A DNA stretch of 6,209 bases from Verrucomicrobiota bacterium. GTDB lineage: Bacteria; Verrucomicrobiota; Verrucomicrobiia; Opitutales; Opitutaceae. Both the position numbers and the translations under genes were made by a program. Positions 1-6,037 of the stretch are shown here, one piece after another (position 1 is the first letter of the stretch; each line of letters begins with the position of its first letter). Below the pieces are notes generated by a model, which had not been told where the DNA came from, searched no databases, and saw nothing but the letters and a program-made list of their open reading frames with translations. The stretch is from NCBI GenBank assembly GCA_023426435.1, contig JAFAAS010000169.1:1-6209 (forward strand), written 5' to 3'.

Positions 1-15
1 GGTTGAGGGGGAGTG

Positions 16-1269
16 ATGAAGCGGCGGCCGGATATTTTGTGGATCGTGACGACGCAGTGGAGGGCGGGAGCGTGCGGATTTGCGGGGGATCTGAATGCGC
101 GGACCCCGTGGCTGGATCGCCTCGCGGCGGAGAGCGTGGATTATACGCAGGCGGTGACGCCGCATCCCTTCGGGCCGTTTGCGCGGGCGGCGTTGTTGAC
201 GGGAGTGGAATCGCCGGAGAACGGCGTGCGGGAGTATTTCGATCCGCTGCCGACCGGAGCGCGAACGATTGCGCACGAGATGAACGCGCGGGGGTATGCG
301 ACGGCGTTTTTTGGGAAGTGGCATTTGGCGCGGCGGGATCCGGAGGCGGCGCTGGTGGGAGAGGCGCATGCGCGGATGGTGGTGCCGGAGGAGGCGCGGG
401 GCGGGTTTGGTTTTTGGGAGGGGTTCGAAAGCGGGTTTTTGTTGAACGATCCCTGGTTGCACGGGACGCGGCTGGCGGAGCCGACTCGGTTTGAAGGGTA
501 TCAGAGCGAAGTCGGTTGCGGGCGGGCGGCGGGGTGGGTGGGGGAGCGAGCGGGACGCAGTGAAGAGAGCTGGTTTTGTGTGGTGAGTTTGGAGGCGCCG
601 CATCCGCCGTATGATGCGGCGGTGCCGGCGGGCGTGGAGCGACGCAGCGCGCGAGACGTGGTGCTGAATGCGAATGTGCCGCGCGGCGGCGAGATCGAGG
701 AAAAGGCGAGGCGGGAGCTGGGGGGCTATTACGCGCATATCGAGGCGACGGATACGGCGATCGGGAGGATGCTCGCGGCGATGGAGAAGGCGGCAGAGCG
801 GAGCGGACGGCGCCGGCCGATCGTGGTGTTCACGAGTGTGCACGGGGATATGCACGGGGCGCATGGGTTGTTCCGCAAAGGCTGGCCGCAGGAAGAGTCG
901 GTGCGGGTGCCGTTGTTGGTGCGCAGTGCGGAAGCGGGCGCGGCGAAGCGGAGCGATCGCGCGGTGTCGTTGACGGAGTTGGTGGCGGCGACGACGGCGT
1001 GGGCGGATGGGCGGGAAGATGAGTTAGGGCGGCGGGAGTTTAGTCGGATCTCGATGCCCTCGGTGGTGGCGTTGCCGCATCAGTGCGATCGTGTGTGGAA
1101 AGGCGTGCGGACGAAGCAGCGGAAGCTGGTGTTGAAGGCGGACGGGAAGCCGTGGTTGTTGTTCGATCTAGAACAAGATGCGGGAGAGACACGAAATCTG
1201 GCGGGCGACGCGGCGTGGCGGAAGGAAATGGAACGATTGAAGGCGTGGGGGGAGGGAGCTGCGGGCTGA
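16..1269 (+). CDS. Sulfatase-superfamily protein, probably catalytically inactive
   Basis: The 417-residue product has the alkaline phosphatase/sulfatase fold signature: N-terminal RPDILWIV strand, RAALLTG at 57-63, FFGKWHL at 98-104, SLEAPHPPY at 191-199, FTSVHGDM at 272-279 and KGWPQEESVRVPLLV from 288. In this family a Cys or Ser in C/S-x-P-x-R is matured to formylglycine and attacks the sulfate ester. Here the segment reads PFGPFAR (51-57), so Gly53 (or Phe52 if one inserted residue is allowed) stands where Cys/Ser should be. The metal-binding Asp of the usual TDQQR/TDDQR motif is Thr13, and the Asp of the usual TSDHG motif is Val275. Lys101, His103, His196 and Lys288 are retained. The fold is therefore clear but sulfatase activity is doubtful; a pseudoenzyme or binding role is possible. 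No signal peptide is visible, which suggests a cytoplasmic location. ATG 16 is chosen because a GAGGGGGA ribosome site lies at 5-12; GTG 13 is the alternative. A TGA at 4-6 might end an upstream gene of the same operon. It converges on the next gene with a 9-base gap. Confidence 0.9.
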   Translation: MKRRPDILWIVTTQWRAGACGFAGDLNARTPWLDRLAAESVDYTQAVTPHPFGPFARAALLTGVESPENGVREYFDPLPTGARTIAHEMNARGYATAFFGKWHLARRDPEAALVGEAHARMVVPEEARGGFGFWEGFESGFLLNDPWLHGTRLAEPTRFEGYQSEVGCGRAAGWVGERAGRSEESWFCVVSLEAPHPPYDAAVPAGVERRSARDVVLNANVPRGGEIEEKARRELGGYYAHIEATDTAIGRMLAAMEKAAERSGRRRPIVVFTSVHGDMHGAHGLFRKGWPQEESVRVPLLVRSAEAGAAKRSDRAVSLTELVAATTAWADGREDELGRREFSRISMPSVVALPHQCDRVWKGVRTKQRKLVLKADGKPWLLFDLEQDAGETRNLAGDAAWRKEMERLKAWGEGAAG

Positions 1270-1278
1270 AACACCGTG

Positions 1279-1479
1279 CTACCTCGCGCCGAGGAGGCGG
1301 GCGGGGAGGAAGAGGATCGCTTTGATGAAGGCGAAAGTGGCTTCAATCGCGGCGAAGAGGAGACGGAACGGAAGGGCGAGGAGCCAGACGAACGGGGCCA
1401 GGATCAAGGCGAGGAGCGCGAGCGGCCAGCAGAGAACGAGGAGGAGGCACCAGAGGAAGAAGATCGTGACGGTTTTCAT
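1279..1479 (-). CDS. Small hydrophobic membrane protein, function unknown
   Basis: The 66-residue product starts MKTVTIFFLWCLLLVLCW and is almost wholly hydrophobic: one membrane segment at about 4-30 (with a central Pro), a second hydrophobic/amphipathic stretch at about 31-58, and a basic end (LPARLLGAR). It has no charged residue between Lys2 and Arg42. Codon choice (CTC, TTC, GCC, GTC) matches the neighbouring minus-strand DUF1697 gene, which supports a real gene rather than a chance frame. The ATG at 1477-1479 is preferred because the peptide then begins directly with a plausible Lys-plus-hydrophobic start; an upstream GTG at 1501-1503 would add eight residues. No strong Shine-Dalgarno is visible. 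It lies 69 bases downstream of the DUF1697 gene on the same strand and could be cotranscribed. I do not recognise a named family and assign no function. Confidence 0.7.
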   Translation of the reverse strand: MKTVTIFFLWCLLLVLCWPLALLALILAPFVWLLALPFRLLFAAIEATFAFIKAILFLPARLLGAR

Positions 1480-1548
1480 GGTGGAAGCGTGAAAGAAAAA
1501 CACGGAAGGGCGGCCGAAGTTGCGAACGGGGGCGGAGAGGAGACTGCG

Positions 1549-2091
1549 TTACGGGGCGAGGAGGGTGGCGAGTTTTTGGCAGGTGTTGAGGTTGCGCATG
1601 GTGGAGTTGGGAAGTTTGAGGCGTTTTGTTTCGGGAAGCTCCCAGACGGTGGACGCGCTCATGCGTCCGCGGGTGAGCCAGTAGAATTCGCGGCCGATGA
1701 CGCGGAAGGCGTCGTAGTCGGTGCGGATGGATTCGAGTTGGCGGGCGTCGGCGGGGCGGGGTTTTTCTTTGAGAAAGACGACGTTGATGGTGTGGGTGTC
1801 GGATTCCATCTCGGCGCGGGAAAAGGGCTGCGCGGTGGCGACGGCGGACATTTCTTCGGCGGAGCGGAGGAAGGTGTCGACGGGGTAGCCGAGGGTTTGG
1901 GCGAGGTGTTGTTCGATTTTGGATTCGAGTTTGGCGGGGTCGCGGGTGGAGGTTTCGAAGAGGACATTGCCGCTGGCGATGAAGGTGGAGACGCGGCGGA
2001 ATTTGAGGGCTTCGAAGTGGGCGCGAAGGGCGTCCATTTTGACGCGGCGCTTGCCGAGATTGATGCCGCGGAGGAGGGCGACGTAGGGCAT
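1549..2091 (-). CDS. DUF1697 family protein
   Basis: The 180-residue product matches the DUF1697 family over its full usual length. The N-terminus MPYVALLRGINLGKRRVKM is the family hallmark, followed by a FIASGNVLFET segment corresponding to the conserved SGNV strand, a central helix-rich part, and the C-terminal MRNLNTCQKLATLL, equivalent to the family's T-x-R-N-W-x-T-x-x-K-L motif. The biochemical role of the family is not established as far as I know, so no reaction is assigned. The start at 2089-2091 places the family's N-terminal motif at residue 2. The frame stays open upstream to 2397, but that extension is a low-complexity, His/Pro/Arg-rich stretch antisense to another gene and is not credible. 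The leader upstream carries a hexamer tandem repeat. No clear Shine-Dalgarno is seen. The gene is probably followed by the small membrane-protein gene on the same strand. Confidence 0.93.
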   Translation of the reverse strand: MPYVALLRGINLGKRRVKMDALRAHFEALKFRRVSTFIASGNVLFETSTRDPAKLESKIEQHLAQTLGYPVDTFLRSAEEMSAVATAQPFSRAEMESDTHTINVVFLKEKPRPADARQLESIRTDYDAFRVIGREFYWLTRGRMSASTVWELPETKRLKLPNSTMRNLNTCQKLATLLAP

Positions 2092-2107
2092 GGGGCGGGG
2101 AAGAGGG

Positions 2108-2154
<47 letters not shown>

Positions 2155-2205
2155 GTGCGAGGGCTTCGGGTTTGACGGGGCGAGGGGCGCGTGAGGTGGT
2201 GTGGG

Positions 2206-2445
2206 ATGTCGACGCCGCAGGAGCAGAATTTTTTGGACTACAAACGGGCTGAGAAAAAGGCGCTGGAAATCATGCGCGAGATGAAAGCGACAACGCCGAA
2301 GAAGCCGGACATCGAAGTGGCGCTGTTGGTGGCGATCTTCGAATTGCACAAAGGGTCGTTGCCGGCGGAGACGGTGGCGTCGATCGTGCAAGGGCATTTG
2401 AAGCAGTTGCTGCCGTTTTACGCGGGGAAGAATGCGGGGGCGTGA
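2206..2445 (+). CDS. Small conserved-looking hypothetical protein
   Basis: The 79-residue product starts MSTPQEQNFLDYKRAEKKAL. It is soluble and helix-rich, with a charged first half (residues about 8-35), a hydrophobic helix EVALLVAIFELHKG in the middle and a C-terminal segment HLKQLLPFYAGKNAGA. No Cys, metal-binding cluster, signal peptide or membrane segment is visible. ATG 2206 is preferred over the in-frame GTG at 2191 because a GAGGTGG ribosome site at 2192-2198 is placed correctly for it and lies inside the longer reading. It is divergent from the DUF1697 gene and followed 8 bases after its stop by a strong hairpin, suggesting a monocistronic unit. Third positions are G-rich like the other + strand genes. 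I do not recognise the family and assign no function. Confidence 0.72.
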   Translation: MSTPQEQNFLDYKRAEKKALEIMREMKATTPKKPDIEVALLVAIFELHKGSLPAETVASIVQGHLKQLLPFYAGKNAGA

Positions 2446-2453
2446 AGTGGGAA

Positions 2454-2474
2454 GTTGCGCGACGAGCGCGCAAC
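2454..2474 (+). terminator. Hairpin after the 79-residue gene, terminator-like
   Basis: A perfect 8-bp stem GTTGCGCG / CGCGCAAC with a 5-base loop (ACGAG) begins 8 bases after the stop codon at 2443-2445. No U-tract follows, so it may act as a factor-dependent terminator or as a 3'-end stabiliser rather than a classic intrinsic terminator. Confidence 0.5.
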
Positions 2475-2498
2475 CTACGGCGGTGAGCGAGGGGGCAC

Positions 2499-2541
2499 TC
2501 GAAATATTTTTCTAAGAACCGCGTCGATCATGCGTAGTGAT
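2499..2541 (+). promoter_or_regulatory. Candidate promoter region of the sigma/VWA unit
   Basis: An A/T-rich patch (GAAATATTTTTCTAAG), conspicuous in this GC-rich segment, leads into AAGAACCGCGTC and then GTGATAAG. The GAACC resembles the -35 element of many ECF promoters (GGAAC), and GTGATA about 16 bases downstream could be a -10. ECF genes often autoregulate, which makes a self-recognised promoter plausible. The match is partial and the spacing was judged by eye. Confidence 0.22.
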
Positions 2542-2553
2542 AAGCGGAACCCC

Positions 2554-3093
2554 ATGGGCCACGAATCACTGAAAGGAGGGGCGCAGATCGATGAGAATGT
2601 CGGATTTTTGGAACGCACGTTCGCGGAGCAGCGGATGCCGCTTACGCGGTATGCGGCGCGGTTGCTCGGCGATCCGGATCGGGCGCGAGACGTGGTGCAG
2701 GATACGTTCGTCAAGCTCATGGCGCAGCCGGCGGAGTCGGTCGACGGGCATGCGGTGGAGTGGTTGTTCACGGTGTGTCGGAATCGCGCGATGGATGTGT
2801 TGCGAAAGGAAGGGCGTTTGACGCGGTTTGCGGAAGGACAGGCGGAGCGGGTGCGAGCGGAGGAGCCGCGGCCGGGGCGGTTGTTGGAGCGGGAGGAGAC
2901 GCAGGCGGCGGTGTTGCGATTGATCGAGCGGTTGCCGCCGAATCAGCAGGAGGTGGTGCGGCTGAAGTTTCAGAATGGTTTTAGCTACAAGGAAATCAGC
3001 CGGATCACCGAACTGTCGGTGGGGAATGTGGGTTTTTTGATCCACACGGCGGTGGCGAAATTGCGCGCGGAGTTTGCGGCGCAGAAAGCGTGA
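2554..3093 (+). CDS. ECF-type RNA polymerase sigma factor
   Basis: The 179-residue product (from ATG 2554) has the two-domain layout of ECF sigma-70 factors. Region 2 covers about 23-89: PLTRYAARLLGD (2.1), RDVVQDTFVKL (2.2, core-binding; the D-x-x-Q-x-x-F pattern is conserved) and WLFTVCRNRAMDVLRK (2.3-2.4, -10 recognition). A charged linker runs from 90 to 117. Region 4 covers 119-174 with LIERLPPNQQEVVRLKF, FSYKEIS and a helix-turn-helix ending in AVAKLRAEF for -35 recognition. It directs core RNA polymerase to a specific promoter set. The VWA/anti-sigma-like gene begins 59 bases downstream on the same strand and is probably its regulator. The start is uncertain: 2530 and 2554 have weak ribosome sites, and a strong one at 2572-2581 points to an out-of-frame ATG at 2591. 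The core domains are not affected by this. Confidence 0.92.
   Translation: MGHESLKGGAQIDENVGFLERTFAEQRMPLTRYAARLLGDPDRARDVVQDTFVKLMAQPAESVDGHAVEWLFTVCRNRAMDVLRKEGRLTRFAEGQAERVRAEEPRPGRLLEREETQAAVLRLIERLPPNQQEVVRLKFQNGFSYKEISRITELSVGNVGFLIHTAVAKLRAEFAAQKA
2572..2581 (+). promoter_or_regulatory. Strong Shine-Dalgarno inside the annotated start of the sigma gene
   Basis: AAAGGAGGGG contains the full anti-Shine-Dalgarno complement AAGGAGG. It lies downstream of the in-frame ATG candidates (2530, 2554) and 9 bases before an ATG at 2591 that is in a different frame from the sigma factor. It could be chance coding sequence (Lys-Gly-Gly), or it may mark the true start. Confidence 0.4.
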
Positions 3094-3104
3094 AACGGGA
3101 GGAA

Positions 3105-3133
3105 AACCACAGGGGCACGGAGACACGGAGGAC
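3105..3133 (+). repeat. AACCACAGAGGCAC-family repeat, partial copy
   Basis: The stretch begins AACCACAGGGGCACGGAG and continues with ACACGGAGG, matching the family seen again at 5681-5715 and 5883-5908. It lies in the 59-base gap between the sigma and VWA genes, with no inverted second arm nearby. It is in frame with the VWA gene from a GTG at 3090, where it would encode HRGTETRR, so an automated caller could wrongly extend that protein through it. Confidence 0.7.
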
Positions 3134-3152
3134 GAAGAACGAGGCGAATCAG

Positions 3153-5426
3153 ATGAGCGAAAACGAACGATTTCAGGACGACCCGCAGTTGACGGCGTAT
3201 GCGTTGGGGGAACTCGAAGGTGACGAGCGCGCGTCGGTGGAAGCGCGCTTGCGGAGCGATGCGGCGGCGCGGGCGGTGGTGGAGGAGATTCGTGCGGCGG
3301 CGGCGACGTTGGAGCGGGCGTTGAGTGGCGAGGCGGCGGGTGAAGAAGCGCGGGAGGCGGAGAAAGCGAGCGATCCGTATCGGCGGGAGAAACGCGGGCG
3401 CGTGCTGGGATTTCCGCAGGTGTATTATGTGATCGGCGGGCTGGCGGCGGCGTGTTTCGCGTTGGTGGTGGCGTTGCAGGAGCCGTATGAGCCGGTGAAG
3501 GGGCGGAAGGGAAAAGTGTATCATGAGGTGTCCGTCGATTCGCTGGCGGTGGCGATGCCCAGCGTGGCGCTGCCGGTGGCGGCGAGTGTGTCGCTGGGGG
3601 AGGCGGAACAAGGATCGGCTCCGCGACCGCCCTCGCCGCCCTCGCTGCTGGCGGGTGGATTGATCGAGCAATCGAAGCAATTGGCGAAGGCGGGCTTGAT
3701 CGGCAGGCCGCGGATGATGGCGGAGGATTTTTATGATGTGCCGCTTGGAACGCCGGTGATTGCGGGCGAGCCGCAATTCGCGGCGTTGAAGGATGAAGGC
3801 GCGGCGGTTGGCCCGCTGACGGCGGAGTTTGTGCGCGATGCGGTGAGAGCGAGTGCGCGCAGACCGGCGATCCAAGACGTGAGCGGCGAAGATACGGACG
3901 GGATGTTCGCGCCGGTTCTGTTTCAGGTTGCCCCGAAGGCGCGGCGCGGAGGCGTGGCGGGAGTGGAGCGGGCGAGCAAGGCGGAGGCTTATGCGTATCG
4001 GCGGGAGAGTGAATTTCTCGCGGCGCGGGAGAATCCGCTTTCGACCTTTGCGGCGGATGTGGACACGGCGAGTTATGCGAATGTGCGGAGGTTGATCGAG
4101 GCAGGAAGGAAGCCGCCGGTGGATGCGGTGCGGATTGAGGAGATGGTGAACTATTTTCCGTATCGCTATGAAGGACCGGCGGCGGAGGACGATTCGCGCG
4201 GTGAGGGCATCGCGCCTCCCTTGGCGGCGAATATCGAGGTGGCGGAGGCGCCGTGGGCGACGGGGCATCGGTTGGTGCGGATCGGATTGAAAGGGCGGGC
4301 GGTCGTCGCGGCGGAGCGTGGGGCGGCGAACCTGGTGTTTTTGTTGGATGTGTCGGGATCGATGGAAGCGGCGAATAAGCTGCCGCTGGTGAAGGAATCG
4401 ATGCGGCTGTTGTTGAAGCGGCTGCGGACGGACGATCGCGTGGCGATCGTGACGTATGCGGACGGGAGCGGCTTGGCGTTGGCGTCGACGCCGGTGTCGG
4501 AGGAACGCGAAATCCTGGCGGCGATCGATGGATTGGTGGCGGGCGGGGGGACGAATGGAGCGATGGGGATCGAGCTCGCGTATGATGTGGCGAAGGCGAA
4601 CTTCGTGGAAGGTGGGATCAATCGCGTGGTGTTGTGCACGGACGGGGATTTCAACGTCGGCGTGACAGGCGAGGGTGAACTCGTGCGGCTGATCGAAGAG
4701 AAGGCAGAGACGGGGGTGTTTTTGACGGTGCTGGGTTTTGGGATGGGCAACTTGAAGGACTCGCTGTTGCAACAGGTCGCCGACCGCGGGAACGGCCGTT
4801 ATGGATATGTGGATACGCGTCGGGAGGCGGAGAAGCTGCTGGTGGAGCAGGCGACGGGAACGCTGTTGACGATCGCGAAGGACGTGAAGCTGCAGGTGGA
4901 GTTCAACCCGGCGCAGGTGTTGGCGTATCGACTCATCGGTTACGAAAAGCGCGCGCTGGCGAAGGAGGATTTTGCGAACGACAACGTGGACGCGGGCGAG
5001 ATCGGCGCGGGGCATGCGGTGACGGCGTTGTATGAAGTGGTGCCGGCGGGCGCGCGAGAGACGATGGAAGCGGGGGAGGTGGAGGAGCTGGGGTATGCGC
5101 CGCGGCGGGCGAATGTGGAGGTGCCGCGCGGCGTGGCGGACGAGTTGTTGACGGTCAAAGTGCGTTACAAGGAGCCGGCGGGAGAGGTGAGCCGGAAGGT
5201 GGAATTTCCGGTGAAGGACGGCGGGGCGGCGTTTGCGGACGCGAGCGGGGATTTCAAGTTCGCGGCGGCGGTGGCGGCGTTCGGGATGGTGCTGCGAGAT
5301 TCGGAGCACAAAGGGACGGCGACGTGGGCGTCGGTGGAAGAATGGGCCGAGGCGGGGCTGAGTTACGATCCCGGCGGGTATCGGGCGGAGTTCGTGGAGC
5401 TGGTGCGGGCGGCGCGGGTGTTGTGA
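3153..5426 (+). CDS. Anti-sigma-like / YfbK-type von Willebrand factor A membrane protein
   Basis: The 757-residue product combines several parts. Residues about 9-55 (DDPQLTAYALGELEGDERA...) resemble the N-terminal helical segment of anti-sigma factors, without zinc-binding Cys. Residues 90-108 form one membrane helix. Residues 109-286 are a low-complexity Ala/Pro-rich linker. Residues 287-340 (ENPLSTFAADVDTASYANVR, EEMVNYFPYRY) match the VWA N-terminal domain of YfbK proteins. The VWA domain spans about 396-565 with a complete MIDAS: DVSGSM at 399-404, Thr467 and CTDGD with Asp497. The rest, from about 576 (KLQVEFNPAQVLAYRLIGYE), matches the YfbK C-terminal domain DUF3520. Predicted topology is N-terminus in the cytoplasm, VWA region outside. 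Escherichia coli YfbK is shorter and lacks the anti-sigma-like part. Position after an ECF sigma gene suggests it sequesters that sigma factor and releases it on a signal sensed by the VWA region. ATG 3153 is chosen over GTG 3090 because the upstream stretch is a dispersed repeat. Confidence 0.93.
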   Translation: MSENERFQDDPQLTAYALGELEGDERASVEARLRSDAAARAVVEEIRAAAATLERALSGEAAGEEAREAEKASDPYRREKRGRVLGFPQVYYVIGGLAAACFALVVALQEPYEPVKGRKGKVYHEVSVDSLAVAMPSVALPVAASVSLGEAEQGSAPRPPSPPSLLAGGLIEQSKQLAKAGLIGRPRMMAEDFYDVPLGTPVIAGEPQFAALKDEGAAVGPLTAEFVRDAVRASARRPAIQDVSGEDTDGMFAPVLFQVAPKARRGGVAGVERASKAEAYAYRRESEFLAARENPLSTFAADVDTASYANVRRLIEAGRKPPVDAVRIEEMVNYFPYRYEGPAAEDDSRGEGIAPPLAANIEVAEAPWATGHRLVRIGLKGRAVVAAERGAANLVFLLDVSGSMEAANKLPLVKESMRLLLKRLRTDDRVAIVTYADGSGLALASTPVSEEREILAAIDGLVAGGGTNGAMGIELAYDVAKANFVEGGINRVVLCTDGDFNVGVTGEGELVRLIEEKAETGVFLTVLGFGMGNLKDSLLQQVADRGNGRYGYVDTRREAEKLLVEQATGTLLTIAKDVKLQVEFNPAQVLAYRLIGYEKRALAKEDFANDNVDAGEIGAGHAVTALYEVVPAGARETMEAGEVEELGYAPRRANVEVPRGVADELLTVKVRYKEPAGEVSRKVEFPVKDGGAAFADASGDFKFAAAVAAFGMVLRDSEHKGTATWASVEEWAEAGLSYDPGGYRAEFVELVRAARVL

Positions 5427-5431
5427 GCGGG

Positions 5432-5451
5432 CTGCGCGCAGCGGCGCGCAG
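5432..5451 (+). terminator. GC hairpin after the VWA gene
   Basis: A perfect 8-bp stem CTGCGCGC / GCGCGCAG with a 4-base loop (AGCG) begins 5 bases after the stop codon. No U-tract follows. Its placement parallels the hairpin at 2454-2474, suggesting that such stems close + strand transcripts in this genome. Confidence 0.5.
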
Positions 5452-5486
5452 AAGCTCCAAGGACCAAGATCCAAGCTCCACAGAAG
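5451..5486 (+). repeat. Dispersed AAGCTCCAAGGACCAAGATC repeat, left copy
   Basis: This 36-base stretch is the reverse complement of 6038-6073 with 4 mismatches; the core CCAAGATCCAAGCTCCA (5464-5480) is exact. It abuts the VWA hairpin. Weaker similarity continues to about 5505 (CTTCAAACTCCA). Confidence 0.75.
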
Positions 5487-5517
5487 AATCAGGCTTCAAA
5501 CTCCAATGGGACGTTAG

Positions 5518-5643
5518 TGTCGTGTCCCGCAGGAAACCTCGATAATTCGGGGCACCTAACAGCGGTTGTCATTCTTCGCTGCGCTCAGAATGACAGCCAT
5601 CATTTGCCATTCGAATTCCTAACGTTACTTGCGGGACACGACA
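5518..5643. mobile_element. MITE-like non-autonomous element, 126 bp
   Basis: The ends are inverted repeats: TGTCGTGTCCCGCA at 5518-5531 is exactly complementary to TGCGGGACACGACA at 5630-5643, and the match continues to about 32 bp with 25 of 32 positions identical (AATTCG shared at positions 27-32). TTAG flanks it directly on both sides (5514-5517 and 5644-5647), as expected for a 4-bp target-site duplication. The interior has no ORF but has an inner hairpin: TGTCATTCT (5567-5575) and AGAATGACA (5587-5595) around an 11-base loop. A 4-bp YTAR duplication is known for IS5-group elements, so mobilisation by such a transposase is possible; the parent family is not identified. Confidence 0.65.
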
Positions 5644-5680
5644 TTAGAGCGTTTTCAGAAAAACTATAGCCCTTCAGGTG

Positions 5681-5757
5681 AACCACAGAGGCACAGAGGC
5701 ACAGAGGCACGGAGAGATCCCGTGGCCTTCCTCTATGTGCTCGGTGCCTTTGTGGTT
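5681..5757. repeat. AACCACAGAGGCAC fold-back repeat unit
   Basis: The left arm (5681-5715) contains three tandem ACAGAGGC-type units. The right arm 5731-5757 ends TGCCTTTGTGGTT, complementary to the left arm over about 27 bases with few mismatches and one indel. As RNA it would fold into a long hairpin. It belongs to the same family as 3105-3133. Confidence 0.75.
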
Positions 5758-5758
5758 A

Positions 5759-5773
5759 AAATCGGGTTTTCCG
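5759..5773 (+). repeat. Inverted arm AAATCGGGTTTTCCG, left
   Basis: It is complementary to CGGAAAACCGATTT at 5868-5881 with a single inserted G. It continues from the right arm of the fold-back unit at 5681-5757, so both belong to one larger inverted arrangement around 5774-5867. Confidence 0.55.
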
Positions 5774-5867
5774 ATTCGGCCAACGGCCATGACATTATTG
5801 AATATGCATAGTTGGGAGGCTTTCGGTCTATGGCGCTGCAAACGGTTTTGTAGCCGGCCCGGTGGAG

Positions 5868-5881
5868 CGGAAAACCGATTT
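5868..5881 (-). repeat. Inverted arm CGGAAAACCGATTT, right
   Basis: This is the partner of 5759-5773. It runs directly into the AACC start of the next fold-back unit, mirroring the order on the left side (GTGGTT then AAAATCGGG). Confidence 0.55.
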
Positions 5882-5943
5882 GAACCTCGGAGAGACGGAG
5901 GCACGGAGCCGATCCCACCTGCTGTGTGGGCCTTTGTGGTTCA
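5881..5943. repeat. Degenerate AACCACAGAGGCAC fold-back unit
   Basis: The left part reads TGAACCTCGGAGAGACGGAG then GCACGGAG. The right part ends GGCCTTTGTGGTTCA (5929-5943), complementary to the family consensus TGAACCACAAAGGCC. The arms pair less well than those at 5681-5757, suggesting an older copy. Confidence 0.6.
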
Positions 5944-6037
5944 CCACGATGCCCGTTCTACGGCAGCCCGCGAAAGCTTCCGAACGAGCAAGCGGGCTCA
6001 CTCTGCGCTGGCGGGTTTTGGAGCCTGGAGTTTGCGC

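Noticed and set aside
3090..3152. GTG start giving a 21-residue extension of the VWA protein
   Set aside because: The extension is encoded mostly by a dispersed repeat, and the anti-sigma-like segment begins naturally after ATG 3153.
2985..5474. An 829-codon open frame on the minus strand
   Set aside because: It is antisense to the VWA gene and stays open only because G-ending codons on the + strand give no stop codons on the other strand. Its product is an Arg/His-rich low-complexity string without domains.
5681..5757. CRISPR array
   Set aside because: The short tandem units are contiguous, without spacers of uniform length, and form a fold-back with an inverted arm.
5629..5811. A 60-codon open frame on the + strand
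   Set aside because: It starts within the end of the MITE-like element and is made of the AACCACAGAGGCAC repeat; composition is not coding-like.
5965..5998. AGCCCGC / GCGGGCT stem as a terminator
   Set aside because: The stem is 7 bp with a 20-base loop, has no U-tract and follows no gene.
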